Notes under the pieces: generated by a model
What the model saw: only the letters and a program-made list of their open reading frames with translations
Told to the model about the DNA's origin: nothing
The model's database searches: none
Program-made: the position numbers and the translations under genes
From: Alphaproteobacteria bacterium
GTDB taxonomy: Bacteria; Pseudomonadota; Alphaproteobacteria; Rhizobiales; Beijerinckiaceae
Assembly (NCBI GenBank): GCA_021325385.1
Contig: JAJPHH010000069.1
Coordinates: forward strand, 1-50,585
Direction: 5' to 3'
Length of the DNA stretch: 50,585 nt
Shown: positions 25,008 through 33,599 of the stretch, one piece after another
How positions within the stretch are numbered: the stretch's first letter is position 1
Layout: every line of letters begins with the position of its first letter

Positions 25008-25937
25008 TCACGGCGCGCCGTCCGGCAACGGCCGCGCCGCCTTGCCGTCCGCATGCTCCATCTCGGCGTCGATTTCAGCGCCGAGCAAAATGACCAGCGC
25101 GCCGAGCCACAGCCACAGGAGCAGCACGACGGGCGCGGCGAGCGACCCATAGGTCTTGTCGTAAGAGCCGAAGCGCGAGACGTAGAACGAGAACAAGCCG
25201 GAGCCGAGCAGCCATAGAACTGTGGCGACTGCCGAGCCGAGGGTAATCCAGCGCCATTTGGCGCGCTCGCGGTACGGGCCGAAACGGTAGAGCACGGCCA
25301 AGGCGAAGCAGACCAGAACGGCGAGCAGCGGCCACCGGCCGAGGCCGAGCGCGGATTTGAATGCAGGCGCGAGCGGCAGGACGTTGATGATCACGGGCAG
25401 AAGCGCGATCGCCGCCAAGGCGATTCCGGCGAAGACGATGCCGCCAAACGTCAAGGCGAGACCCGTCGCCTGCTGAACGAGGAAGCTGCGCTTCTCGATC
25501 GTCTCATTGGCGATGTTCAACCCGCTCATCAGCGCGGCGACCCCCGCCTTCGCGCTCCACAGCGCGACGCCGATCGAGATCAGGAGCGCGACGCTCAAAG
25601 TCGAGTTGCTTTTATTCGCGAAGCTTTGCAAGGCGTCGGTCAAGAGGTCCATCGACGTGGTCGGCAGCAAGCCGGCATAGCCCGCGAGCTGCGCCTTGAC
25701 GGAATAGGGATCGGCAAAAAGCCCGTAGATGGAGACGAAGGCGGCGATCGCCGGAAAGATGGCGGTCATCGCGTAGAAAGCGACGCCGGCTGCGACCAGC
25801 ATGAGACTATCGCGGCTGATCCTCAGCACGACATTGGTCGCGATCTGAAGCAGCGTTTCGGACCGCACTTCCTCGCTGTGCGCCGCGGGCGGCGTTCGCC
25901 GCTTCGGTCGACTCGGACGCTCTCCTAAAATCGACAT
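25008..25937 (-). CDS. YihY/BrkB family inner-membrane protein
   Basis: A 309-residue YihY/virulence-factor-BrkB-family protein with about six membrane helices. Seen: an amphipathic SRDSLMLVAAGVAFYAMTAIFPAIAAFVS start to helix 1, the LLSIGVALWSAKAGVAALM-type helix with the family's A-LM-GLN-AN segment (MSGLNIANE), two central helices, FGPYRERAKWRWI before helix 5 and the C-terminal YGSLAAPVVLLLWLWLGA with the acidic LLGAEIDAEMEH end. Function is not settled; the family was once called RNase BN in error. It is the last gene of the six-gene stress operon, 23 bp after the cupin gene. The start at 25937 avoids an arginine-rich upstream extension. Confidence 0.9.
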   Translation of the reverse strand: MSILGERPSRPKRRTPPAAHSEEVRSETLLQIATNVVLRISRDSLMLVAAGVAFYAMTAIFPAIAAFVSIYGLFADPYSVKAQLAGYAGLLPTTSMDLLTDALQSFANKSNSTLSVALLISIGVALWSAKAGVAALMSGLNIANETIEKRSFLVQQATGLALTFGGIVFAGIALAAIALLPVIINVLPLAPAFKSALGLGRWPLLAVLVCFALAVLYRFGPYRERAKWRWITLGSAVATVLWLLGSGLFSFYVSRFGSYDKTYGSLAAPVVLLLWLWLGALVILLGAEIDAEMEHADGKAARPLPDGAP

Positions 25938-25960
25938 GGCTGACCAGCGCCCGGCGGCGT

Positions 25961-26560
25961 TTACGCCCAAGCGCTGAGCAGCGGCCCGTCGGCGCCATGG
26001 ACCGGGTCGCTCGCTGGGCGCGGGGTCTCCCGGATCCTTGGGAGCGCCTGTTCGTAGTCCTCCGGACGGGCGCATTCATCGTACTTGCCGCCTGCCGGAT
26101 AGGCGCCGACGACAAGAAAGTCCTCGCTGGCTTCAATGCGCTTATGGCCCGTCCCTGCCGGCAGAACCGCGACGTCGCCCGCTTTCACTTCGAGAACAGG
26201 TCCCTTCTCGCCGCCGAATTGCACCCGCGCCGAGCCGCGGGCGACGCCGAGCGCTTCGTGGGTTTGCGAGTGATAATGCGTGTAGCCGTAGATTCCGTTC
26301 CGCCACGTCCCGCCCCAGCCGTTCCTCTCGAAGAGCTTCTCCACCACAGAAGCGGGATCGGCTTCGTTCGGCAGCCGAACCGCCTGACGGTAGAGCAGCA
26401 ACGGCCAGGATGGATGGTTGGGCACAAAACCGTCGTCCTCCAGACGGAGCGCTTCGGGACGTCCGGACCGCGCGAGGCTCTGCGCCTCTTCTCCAAAGTG
26501 GCGCGCCGAGCCGGCGATTCCTTCGACCGCGCGCTTGGCCTTTTGCAAGCCAGACATCAA
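25961..26560 (-). CDS. Cupin-domain protein
   Basis: A 199-residue protein with a single cupin barrel in its central and C-terminal part. The first motif appears as GYTHYHSQTHEALGVARGSA (metal-type histidines and a glutamate), the second as GDVAVLPAGTGHKRIE. A metal-binding enzyme or sensor is likely, and the substrate is unknown. The N-terminal 60 residues are helical and may link it to the neighbouring membrane-associated proteins. It overlaps the upstream gene by 4 bp (ATGA), so the two are translationally coupled in the stress operon. Confidence 0.82.
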   Translation of the reverse strand: MMSGLQKAKRAVEGIAGSARHFGEEAQSLARSGRPEALRLEDDGFVPNHPSWPLLLYRQAVRLPNEADPASVVEKLFERNGWGGTWRNGIYGYTHYHSQTHEALGVARGSARVQFGGEKGPVLEVKAGDVAVLPAGTGHKRIEASEDFLVVGAYPAGGKYDECARPEDYEQALPRIRETPRPASDPVHGADGPLLSAWA

Positions 26561-27417
26561 CTCGTCCCTGAACGCATATGCTCCCGAAACCCTTCGGCGG
26601 CGCTATCCGCGACGCCGCCGAGCTTGGCCGCGGCTTTCTCCGCGTCTGCTTTCAGCGCTTCGGACGTCAGATTCTGATTCCGCGCTTCCTCGGCGGCTCG
26701 GTCCGCAGCCGCCGACGCCGCGTCTGCGAGGCGATCCATCCGCCGCCTGGCCTCTGCGCGCAGCGCCTCGCTCGTTTCGCCCAGCGTTTGATTCTCGATC
26801 TCGGTTTCCGGCAGAGCGGCGGCGAGCGCCGCGCCGATCGCCAAGCCGAAAGCGCCGAGCGCCAGCGGCCGCTTTTCCAGGAGCGCGCTCAATTGGGCCC
26901 GGGCCGAGGCGACATTTTCGACGCCGCCGCTGAAGCGGTCGGCGACTCGCGAACGCCGCTCGGCCCCTTGCGGCGGCGCCATTGCGTCCGCCGCGCCCGC
27001 CTCATCGCCGGCCGCCCAGAATTCATCCGCGGCGCCGTTATCGCTTGTCGCCCGGCGCGAGGCGCCGACCGCCTCGGCCAAACCGTCCCGTCCCGCTGCG
27101 GCTGCGTCTCGAACATCGTGGCTGGTCCGCCGGTATCGCTCGGCCACGCCGTCGGCAAGGTCGCCGAGATTGTCCCTCGCCGAGCGCCAAGTCGAACGCG
27201 CCGCGTCAGCGGTTGCGCGCTTTGCGTTCGACGCGGCGTCGGCCAATCGGTTCGCGCCCGCGGCGGCCCACCCCGTCCCGACCTGGGCGCGATTAAGGTA
27301 AAGCCAAAACGCGCCGGCGCCGATCAAGGCCGCGGCGATCGGGTTTTCCGCGATTGCCTCGCGAAGATTGGCGGCGAAGGCGCCGCCTGTCCGTTGCAGT
27401 TTCTCGCTCGCGCTCAT
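26557..27417 (-). CDS. DUF3618-like alanine-rich membrane-associated protein
   Basis: A 286-residue alanine-rich protein. Near its start is the AIAENPIAAALIGAGAFWLYLN membrane segment, as seen in DUF3618 proteins, and later a second one (RPLALGAFGLAIGAALAAAL). Between and after them are long charged helices (ADAASNAKRATADAARSTW; EALRAEARRRMDRLADAAS) likely to form coiled coils. Two membrane anchors plus apolipoprotein-like helices suggest an envelope-stabilising role; that is inference. It overlaps both neighbours by 4 bp. Its plan resembles that of the first gene of the operon (28392-29276), suggesting duplication. Confidence 0.7.
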   Translation of the reverse strand: MSASEKLQRTGGAFAANLREAIAENPIAAALIGAGAFWLYLNRAQVGTGWAAAGANRLADAASNAKRATADAARSTWRSARDNLGDLADGVAERYRRTSHDVRDAAAAGRDGLAEAVGASRRATSDNGAADEFWAAGDEAGAADAMAPPQGAERRSRVADRFSGGVENVASARAQLSALLEKRPLALGAFGLAIGAALAAALPETEIENQTLGETSEALRAEARRRMDRLADAASAAADRAAEEARNQNLTSEALKADAEKAAAKLGGVADSAAEGFREHMRSGTS

Positions 27418-27809
27418 TGGGTCAACGCCTTCGCCGTGAGACGATCCTGGCGCAGCTCCTCCACCGTCGCAGAGGGCGTCAGCGATCGACGAGAGAAGCG
27501 ATTCAAGCCGACAAGGATCAAGGCCAACGCGAGCAACGCCGCGCCGCCGCCGACGCAGAGATCGGCGGCCCAGTCCGGCAATCCGGCGCGCGTCAGCGCG
27601 GCGGCGATCGCCATCAGGATCAAGACGAGGGCGGGCAGCGCGATCGCCGCGCCCGCGCCGATCAGCTTGGCGGCGCCGATCATGCCGGCGGCCTTCTCTG
27701 ACATTTCGATCCGGGCGATGGCGAACTCGGCCTGGATGAGCTTGGAAAGCTCGGTAAGCGCGTCGCCGAGCAGATCCGAGAGAGATCGGTCAGTAGAGAA
27801 AGGGTACAT
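27414..27809 (-). CDS. Phage holin family protein (holin-X/DUF1469-like)
   Basis: A 131-residue protein of the Phage_holin_3_6/holin-X family. It is normally chromosomal and not part of a prophage. The conserved N-terminal amphipathic helix LGDALTELSKLIQAEFAIAR is followed by two membrane helices (LIGAGAAIALPALVLILMAI and LCVGGGAALLALALILVGL) and a basic tail. In Hyphomicrobiales such genes often accompany DUF3618 genes in stress-induced operons, as here. The name holin is historical, and cell lysis is not implied. Confidence 0.85.
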   Translation of the reverse strand: MYPFSTDRSLSDLLGDALTELSKLIQAEFAIARIEMSEKAAGMIGAAKLIGAGAAIALPALVLILMAIAAALTRAGLPDWAADLCVGGGAALLALALILVGLNRFSRRSLTPSATVEELRQDRLTAKALTQ

Positions 27810-27827
27810 GCGGCTTCGTCCTCGACC

Positions 27828-28367
27828 CTAGTGATAGTCGTAACGGGGCTGAGCGGGCTCGGATTTCGCCTCCGTCGCCTGTCCGGAGCTCTTCAGGAAC
27901 CGGACCAAGCCGAAGCCGGCGAGCGCCGTCAGCGCCAGAAAAGCCGTCGGCCGCGAGCGGGCGAAGGACTGGGCCCCTTCGACGAGGTCCTTGAAATCGC
28001 CATTGCGCATCGAAGTCGACGCGCTTTCAACCTGAGCCGCCGCGCTGCGCATGCACGAAGCGGCGATCGGCAGATCGGTCTCGAATTCGCGAGCGGCGCG
28101 GCGCATTGCGTCGGCCACGCGGCTGGCGTAATCCGCGGCCTGGCTCTTGCGACTTTCGGCCTCGTCCTGGAGACGCTCGCCCGCCTCCGAGGCGATGTTC
28201 TGGGCGGCCTCGGTTGCATCGGCCGCTTTTTGCTTCGCCGTCTCCGCCGCGGCTTGAGCGATGTCGGCTGCGGCGTCCTTCGCCTGTCTGCCGGCGTCGC
28301 GCGCTTGGTCGGCCAAATTAGCGGAAGGATTCGCCTCGCCGCTTCGAAAGGCGCCTGCGTCGCTCAT
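27828..28367 (-). CDS. Nutrient-deprivation/stress-induced-type long-helix membrane protein
   Basis: A 179-residue protein. The first 100 residues form a highly charged alanine-rich helix of roughly 11-residue periodicity (QARDAGRQAKDAAADIAQ; EAAQNIASEAGERLQDEAE), resembling late-embryogenesis-type or apolipoprotein helices. A middle segment contains one cysteine, and one membrane helix lies near the C-terminus (PTAFLALTALAGFGLVRFL). Proteins of this plan are annotated as nutrient-deprivation-induced proteins in rhizobia. It is the second gene of the EcfG-type operon, 24 bp after the first. Confidence 0.72.
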   Translation of the reverse strand: MSDAGAFRSGEANPSANLADQARDAGRQAKDAAADIAQAAAETAKQKAADATEAAQNIASEAGERLQDEAESRKSQAADYASRVADAMRRAAREFETDLPIAASCMRSAAAQVESASTSMRNGDFKDLVEGAQSFARSRPTAFLALTALAGFGLVRFLKSSGQATEAKSEPAQPRYDYH

Positions 28368-28391
28368 AGGGATGCTCCTGTTCTCGTCCGA

Positions 28392-29276
28392 TCAATGCGT
28401 TTTCTCGCCCTGCTTTTCCGCGGCGCCCTCCGCCGCGCTCTCCGCGACCTTGCGAACGCGGTGGGCGTAGTCCTCGGCTTTCGCTTTGAGCTGCTCGCCG
28501 GTCAGCCCTTCCTGCTCGGCCCGCTCCGCCGCGGACCTGGCCGCCGCCTGCGCGGCGTCGAAAGCCTGCGAAACGGATTCCCGCGCGCGGCCTTTCGCGC
28601 GATCGCTCGCGCCGCCGACCCATCGGTCCTCGGTCGACGTCGATGGAATCGCGCTCGCCAACAAGGCGCCGATCGCCAGGCCGACGCCGCCGAGGAGAAG
28701 GACGTTCGTCTCGGCTACGGCGGCGCGGGTCGTTTCGACGGCGCGCGTCACCTGCTCCTTGCTCGGCAAGAGCCGATCTGCCGCGCGCGTAGCCTGATCG
28801 ACCGAGGCGTCGGCGATCGCGTTCGCCTTCTGCTTCACAGCCTCCTGGCCGGCCGACGCCGTTTCACTGACGGCGGCGGCCGTCTGACGCGCTGCAGCAA
28901 GACCGGCATTGGCGCTGTCCGCCACGGCCTTGCTCATGTTGGCGGCGGCTTGACTGACCTTATCGGCCATATCCGCGCCCAAATCGGTCGCGCGGCGGCT
29001 GGCCGACTTGCCGGCGCTCGTGCTCGATAGAAACAGCCCCGCCCCGATCAGCCAAAGCGGCGCGGGCGCCGCCCGATAGGCTTTCAAAAGCGGATAGGCG
29101 ACGCTCGCGCCGACAGCGATCGCCTGAAGCGGATTGTCCCGCGCCGATTGGACCAGCCGATCGGCCAGCCCCGCCGGGGTGGCCCGCGCTCTGATCTCAT
29201 CGACGGCTTGGGCGAGACCGGCTCTGGCCCTGTCGGCCTCTTGCCGGAGCTCCGTTAGCGAACGGTCCTGCGCCAT
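28392..29276 (-). CDS. DUF3618 family protein, first gene of the stress operon
   Basis: A 294-residue protein with the DUF3618 start: SLTELRQEADRARAGLAQAV followed by a short hinge and ARDNPLQAIAVGASVAYPLL. A second hydrophobic segment (APLWLIGAGLFLSS), long alanine-rich helices, and a third membrane-like segment (NVLLLGGVGLAIGALLASAI) precede a charged tail. Function is unknown; the family is associated with envelope integrity and general stress in alphaproteobacteria. The start ATG at 29276 lies about 33 bp downstream of an exact EcfG consensus promoter, which argues for sigma-EcfG control of the whole operon. Confidence 0.82.
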   Translation of the reverse strand: MAQDRSLTELRQEADRARAGLAQAVDEIRARATPAGLADRLVQSARDNPLQAIAVGASVAYPLLKAYRAAPAPLWLIGAGLFLSSTSAGKSASRRATDLGADMADKVSQAAANMSKAVADSANAGLAAARQTAAAVSETASAGQEAVKQKANAIADASVDQATRAADRLLPSKEQVTRAVETTRAAVAETNVLLLGGVGLAIGALLASAIPSTSTEDRWVGGASDRAKGRARESVSQAFDAAQAAARSAAERAEQEGLTGEQLKAKAEDYAHRVRKVAESAAEGAAEKQGEKTH

Positions 29277-29287
29277 GTCACACCCGC

Positions 29288-29309
29288 TGTTGATCGCGAA
29301 TGATCAACA
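29288..29309. promoter_or_regulatory. Palindrome at the stress operon start
   Basis: TGTTGATC and GATCAACA are perfect 8-bp inverted arms around GCGAAT. The palindrome covers the predicted transcript start of the EcfG-type promoter and reaches its -10 element, a position suited to a repressor operator. Confidence 0.5.
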
Positions 29310-29333
29310 ACGGGCGCTGTCGAGCTTGGTTCC
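29309..29333 (-). promoter_or_regulatory. EcfG-type general stress promoter of the DUF3618 operon
   Basis: Read on the minus strand: GGAAC (29333-29329), 16 bases, CGTT (29312-29309). This is an exact match to the EcfG consensus GGAAC-N16/17-CGTT. It precedes the six-gene operon 29276-25008; genes of this kind are classical members of the alphaproteobacterial general stress response. Confidence 0.75.
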
Positions 29334-29354
29334 TTCTTTGCGCTCCTGGCGACG

Positions 29355-29795
29355 CTACCAGACGCCGACATTAGGCATGGATTTCCACGGTTCGGCCGGC
29401 GGCAAGGCTTCGCCTTTTTGCAGCAATTCGATCGAAATATTGTCCGGCGTGCGGATGAAGGCCATGTGGCCGTCGCGCGGCGGCCGGTTGATCGTGACGC
29501 CGGCCTTCATCAGCTTGTCGCAGAGCGCGTAAATGTCGTCGACGCGATAGGCGAGATGGCCGAAATTGCGCCCGCCGGTATAGACTTCGGGGTCCCAATT
29601 ATAGGTGAGCTCGACCAGCGGCGCCTGGTTCTGCTTGGCGCGCTCGATATCGTCGCCGGCGGCGAGGAAGACGAGCGTGTAGCGGCCCTTTTCATTGTCG
29701 AGACGGCGCATTTCGGTGAGGCCGAGTTTATTGACGAAGAAATCGAGCGACTGGTCGAGATCCGTGACTCTGATCATCGTGTGCAGATATTCCAT
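29355..29795 (-). CDS. gloA: Lactoylglutathione lyase (glyoxalase I)
   Basis: A 146-residue glyoxalase I that isomerises the methylglyoxal-glutathione hemithioacetal to S-lactoylglutathione in the cytoplasm. Two beta-alpha-beta-beta-beta modules are seen. The first metal histidine is in [12 protein letters not shown] and a metal glutamate in VELTYNW; the second histidine is in [11 protein letters not shown] and the second glutamate in [25 protein letters not shown] and GPDGHMAF-like [16 protein letters not shown] are family-typical. Length agrees with bacterial enzymes. It is encoded alone, next to but outside the stress operon. Confidence 0.93.
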   Translation of the reverse strand: MEYLHTMIRVTDLDQSLDFFVNKLGLTEMRRLDNEKGRYTLVFLAAGDDIERAKQNQAPLVELTYNWDPEVYTGGRNFGHLAYRVDDIYALCDKLMKAGVTINRPPRDGHMAFIRTPDNISIELLQKGEALPPAEPWKSMPNVGVW

Positions 29796-29936
29796 GGCTT
29801 CCTCTCCGTCGATTGCGTCCTTGGGCGGCGCGGAAGATAACGGAGAGGCGCGCCTCGGCGGAAGAGGCGCGCGGCGCATCCCTTCTCCCCGCGCGGGGAG
29901 AGACAGGCGCGCTCGCTTATGCGCCAGGACCCTGTG

Positions 29937-31322
29937 ATGGACTTCGCCGCACGCAAACGGCGCGCCGCCCTAGCGTCGATCCTCGCCAGCGCGGCGCTCG
30001 CTTTGGCCAAGCTCGCGGCCGGCTTTCTCTCCGGGTCGCTGGCGCTGATCTCGGAGGGCGGCCATAGCGCGCTCGACACGGGCGCGACCATTTTAACGTA
30101 TTTTGCGGTGCGCGAGGGCGACAAGCCTGCCGACGAGGAGCACCCGTTCGGCCACGCCAAATTCGAGGCCGTGGCGGCGCTCGCCGAGACCGGGCTGCTC
30201 GCGGTCCTCGCCTTTTTCGTCGCCTTTGAAGCCGTGCGTCGGATTCTCGGCGAGGCGCAAGCGGCGGTTGACGCCCGGCCCGTCGCCTTCGCCGTCGTGA
30301 TCATCGCCATCTGCGTCGACGCCTTGCGCTGGCGCGGCCTCGCCCGGATCGCCAGCGACAGCCACAGCGACGCGCTCGCCGCCGACGCGCTCCATTTCTC
30401 CAGCGATCTCGTCTCGTCGCTGCTCGTCCTGATCGGCCTCGCGGCCACCCGCGCAGGCATTCCCAAAGCCGACGCAGCGGCGGCGATCGGCGTCGCCCTC
30501 TTCATCGCCGTCGCCGGCTACCGTTTGGGACGCCGAACGATCGACACGCTGGTCGATACGGCGCCGCAGGGCTTGGCTAGGCGGCTCAGCGCGCTGATCG
30601 AGAGGACGCCGGGCGTTGCGGGCATCGATTATGTTCGACTGCGCCGCAGCGGCGCGCAGACGATCGGCGAAGTCGGCGTCTTCGTCTCGCGCACCCTGCC
30701 GCTGGAGCGGGTCGCCGCCATCAAAACCGACATCCAGCAGAGAATCGCGCTGGCCGAGCCGAAAGCCGCCTTGACCGTCACCGCCAATCCTCGCGCCCTC
30801 GATGACGAGACCGTGCTTGAACGCGTGCTGCTGATCGCGGGACGCCGCCGTCTTCCGGTTCACCATGTGACCATCCAGGAGATCGAGGGGCGCCGTTCGG
30901 TCAATCTCGACATGGAGATCGATGGCCGGATGAGCCTCGGCCAGGCGCATGACGTCGCCACCCGGCTGGAGGCCGCAATCAAGCGCGAGATCGGCCCCGA
31001 CCTCGAAGTCGAGACCCATATCGAGCCGATGACGACGGAAGAAATCCCCGGCCGCGACGCGGAGCCCGAGATCGTGCAGGCGATCGCCGATGGTTTGGCT
31101 CGCCGCGCCGCCGAAACCGGACGCTTGCGCGAAATTCACAATGTCCGGGCCCGCCACACGCCGGGCGGCCTGCTGGTCAATTTCCATTGCCGGATCGATC
31201 CTGAAGTCTCGGTCAGCGAGACCCATGACGATGTCGACGCGCTGGAGCGCGTCGTGCGCGATGATTTTCCCGATATCGCGCGAGTCATCGGTCATGCGGA
31301 GCCGGCGCGCCAATCGACCTGA
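29937..31322 (+). CDS. Cation diffusion facilitator with long C-terminal tail
   Basis: A metal-cation/proton antiporter of about 461 residues in the inner membrane. Six helices occupy about residues 10-205. The transport site shows HSALD in helix 2 ([11 protein letters not shown]) and HFSSD in helix 5, the His/Asp arrangement typical of zinc/cadmium exporters. [11 protein letters not shown] lies in the loop, as in FieF. The C-terminal part, about 255 residues, is roughly three times the usual single dimerisation domain. It appears to hold three successive ferredoxin-like modules ([58 protein letters not shown]). The substrate is inferred. An upstream ATG at 29919 adds six residues. Confidence 0.88.
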   Translation: MDFAARKRRAALASILASAALALAKLAAGFLSGSLALISEGGHSALDTGATILTYFAVREGDKPADEEHPFGHAKFEAVAALAETGLLAVLAFFVAFEAVRRILGEAQAAVDARPVAFAVVIIAICVDALRWRGLARIASDSHSDALAADALHFSSDLVSSLLVLIGLAATRAGIPKADAAAAIGVALFIAVAGYRLGRRTIDTLVDTAPQGLARRLSALIERTPGVAGIDYVRLRRSGAQTIGEVGVFVSRTLPLERVAAIKTDIQQRIALAEPKAALTVTANPRALDDETVLERVLLIAGRRRLPVHHVTIQEIEGRRSVNLDMEIDGRMSLGQAHDVATRLEAAIKREIGPDLEVETHIEPMTTEEIPGRDAEPEIVQAIADGLARRAAETGRLREIHNVRARHTPGGLLVNFHCRIDPEVSVSETHDDVDALERVVRDDFPDIARVIGHAEPARQST

Positions 31323-31463
31323 TCCAGGCCCCGGCGCGGCAAAAAGGCAACGGCTCGGCGCTGGCGCGCGCCGAAGGCGAGAAAAGCCTTGCGCATCAAT
31401 GGCTTTACGCGACAAAACTGACTATGTCTCAAAATGAGGCGACGGGACGATTCGGCTGGTTTT

Positions 31464-32393
31464 ATGCATTTCGACGACGACCAGCCGGAATTGCGCAGCG
31501 CGCATGTGATTGTCGTCGGCAATGAGAAAGGCGGCGCGGGCAAATCGACGCTGTCGATTCATCTCAGCGTGGCGCTGCTCAAGGCGGGGCGGCGCGTCGC
31601 GACGATTGATCTCGATACGCGCCAGCGCACGTTGACGCGCTTTTTCGAGAACCGGCGCTCCTGGGCCAAGAGCGCCTCATGGCCGATCGAATTGCCCTTT
31701 CACTGCGCCCTCGAGCGAGGCGAGAGCGGCGACGTCCGGCAAAACGAGGCCACCGAATTCGCCCTGTTCGCGGACGCGATCGGCGCGGTCGAGCACGATT
31801 ACGAATTCGTCGTCATCGATACGCCGGCTTCCGACAGCTATCTGATGCGGCTCGCCCATTCGCTCGCCGACACGCTGGTTTCGCCGCTCAACGATAGTTT
31901 CATCGATGTCGACGTCTTTTCGCGCGTCACCCACGATCGTTCGCGGCGCGGCGCGGTCGCTCATTACGCCGATCTCGTCCTTGAGGCGCGGCGCAAGCGC
32001 CGCCTGGTCGATAATGGCGTGATCGACTGGGTGATGACGCGAAACCGCATCGCCTCGCTCGCCTCCAACAACGCCAAGCAGATCGCGATCAGCATCGCCA
32101 GACTGGGCGCCGAGCTTAAATTCCGGGTCGTCGACGGTCTCCACGACCGGGTGATCTTCCGCGAACTCTTTCCGATCGGCCTCACCGCGCTCGACCCGAT
32201 CGAGGAAGCCGCCGATAATCGCGGCCTGACCGCATCGCAGCAGGCGGCCCGGCGCGAGATCGAAAGTCTGGTCGAAAACCTGCGGCTGCCGATCGCTGCG
32301 CCCGGGCTGCCGCATCTCGAATCGCGGCGGCTCTGGCACGCGCAGATCAGCCAGCTTTATCGCCAGATGGCGGAGAGCCGGAGCGACGCCTGA
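31464..32393 (+). CDS. mipZ: Division-plane positioning ATPase MipZ
   Basis: A 309-residue ParA-type P-loop ATPase. In alphaproteobacteria MipZ forms a gradient from the ParB-bound origin and blocks FtsZ polymerisation near the poles. Seen: the deviant Walker A motif VGNEKGGAGKSTLS with both lysines, ATIDLDTRQRTLTRF, the Walker B region FVVIDTPASDSYL and the MipZ-type VTRNR-like DWVMTRNRIA segment, plus FRELFPIGLTALD near the C-terminus. parA/parB are not in the window, which is common for mipZ. The frame is open to an ATG at 31434; 31464 was chosen because it keeps only a short leader before the P-loop domain. Confidence 0.9.
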   Translation: MHFDDDQPELRSAHVIVVGNEKGGAGKSTLSIHLSVALLKAGRRVATIDLDTRQRTLTRFFENRRSWAKSASWPIELPFHCALERGESGDVRQNEATEFALFADAIGAVEHDYEFVVIDTPASDSYLMRLAHSLADTLVSPLNDSFIDVDVFSRVTHDRSRRGAVAHYADLVLEARRKRRLVDNGVIDWVMTRNRIASLASNNAKQIAISIARLGAELKFRVVDGLHDRVIFRELFPIGLTALDPIEEAADNRGLTASQQAARREIESLVENLRLPIAAPGLPHLESRRLWHAQISQLYRQMAESRSDA

Positions 32394-32402
32394 CCTGGCG
32401 TT

Positions 32403-32813
32403 TTAGAAGCCGAGCTTGATCCCGCCTTGCACCGCGTCGCCGGGGCCCTCGGGACCGGACGTGTGGCGGACGGCGTCGTAAGGATCGACCTTTTCGTTGG
32501 TCGCGCGCCATTTGAAATCGAGCGAAACGCCGCCCTGGGCTTCGCTCGACGCGCCGCCCGTCCTGGACAGAGGCGCCGGATGGGCGGGCTTCTGGGCGCC
32601 GATCGGCGAAGCGTTCGGCTGCGAGAACTGGATGTGATCCATGCCGAGGCCTGTCGAATTCGCTGGCGCCTCTTTCGGCGCTCCGCCTTGTCGATGGGCC
32701 TTCGCCGGAACCGCGGCGCGGGTCGAACTCGCTCCGCTCATGTCCTCGCCGGAAGCCGCGGCTGCGGCGAGGATGGCTGCGGCGATCGCAATCGGCGTGG
32801 AACGAAGCAGCAT
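32403..32813 (-). CDS. Small secreted hypothetical protein
   Basis: A 136-residue protein with a probable signal peptide (LLRSTPIAIAAAILAAAAAS). The mature region is rich in proline, serine, alanine and glycine and ends in SLDFKWRATNEKVDPYDAV followed by a glycine-rich tail ending LGF. A terminal aromatic residue after beta-like segments could suggest outer-membrane or surface association, but this is weak. No family is recognised. It is convergent with mipZ, 9 bp apart. Confidence 0.6.
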   Translation of the reverse strand: MLLRSTPIAIAAAILAAAAASGEDMSGASSTRAAVPAKAHRQGGAPKEAPANSTGLGMDHIQFSQPNASPIGAQKPAHPAPLSRTGGASSEAQGGVSLDFKWRATNEKVDPYDAVRHTSGPEGPGDAVQGGIKLGF

Positions 32814-32960
32814 GACCGAAGCTCCGCGCCGCCCTGGCGCGGCGGCCTCAATCTAGTCATACCGTCCGGATCGGAACGCTTTCAAGGCTCGAATGTCGCC
32901 TTTGCGGGTCGTCCAAGCAAAGTTCGCACGATCTACGACTGATCGGCCTCGACCGTACGT

Positions 32961-33599
32961 TCACTCGTTGGCGGCGGAGGCGGTCGCCTTCGCATTCGGG
33001 TCGAGCGCGACCCAGACATTCGGATCCTGCTGCGACTGGCGCTTGATGTATCGGTAGCCGGTCGCGTCCCATGGCCGGATCTCGTCGCTCAGATTGTCCA
33101 GCACGAATTCGCCGCGATTGGTCTTGATGGTCAGGATCGTATGGCCCTCGCCTTCGAGGTCCCGGACGATCGTCATCAGCAAGGCTTGGCGCGGGAAGCC
33201 GAGGTCGATAAGCAACTTGCGCTTATAGAGCGCATAGACCTTGCAATCGCCCTTGCCGTCGTAAGGATAGTCCCAATGGTCGAGCATCGTGCCCCAATGC
33301 TCGAGATTGGTGACCGGCTCGATCGCCTGATTGACGGAGCGATTGACCCGATCAATCTTCGCCCAGCTCGCCTCGGTTAGATTGATGTCGAGCGCCGGAA
33401 GGACCGGGCCGAGGCACTCGGCGCGTTCGCGACGGCAAAAGTCCACCCAGCCGTACGGTACGGAGGTCGCCCCGCCCACCGATGCGTAGCTTGCGCGCGG
33501 CAGGGCGCCGGCTTCGGCCGCGACCGATCGCGCAATGAAGATCGCCGCCATCAAGCACAGCGAGAAAAGAACGCGAAACAACCCCATTGTCATCGTCAA
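32961..33599 (-). CDS. Bacterial transglutaminase-like cysteine protease (BTLCP, DUF920)
   Basis: A 212-residue secreted protein of the BTLCP family (peptidase C93). A signal peptide (LFRVLFSLCLMAAIFIARSV) is followed by the family's VPYGWVDFCRRERAECLG segment. The catalytic triad regions are seen: cysteine in GKGDCKVYALYKR, histidine in EGEGHTILTI and aspartate in EFVLDNLSDEI. WALDP-like VWVALDP closes the domain. In Pseudomonas, LapG of this family cleaves a surface adhesin in response to cyclic di-GMP. No LapD or large adhesin gene is in view, so the target here is unknown. Confidence 0.9.
   Translation of the reverse strand: MTMTMGLFRVLFSLCLMAAIFIARSVAAEAGALPRASYASVGGATSVPYGWVDFCRRERAECLGPVLPALDINLTEASWAKIDRVNRSVNQAIEPVTNLEHWGTMLDHWDYPYDGKGDCKVYALYKRKLLIDLGFPRQALLMTIVRDLEGEGHTILTIKTNRGEFVLDNLSDEIRPWDATGYRYIKRQSQQDPNVWVALDPNAKATASAANE

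Noticed and set aside
27414-27809. Holin-like gene as a sign of a prophage
   Set aside because: No other phage genes are nearby; the holin-X family is chromosomal and belongs to the stress operon here.
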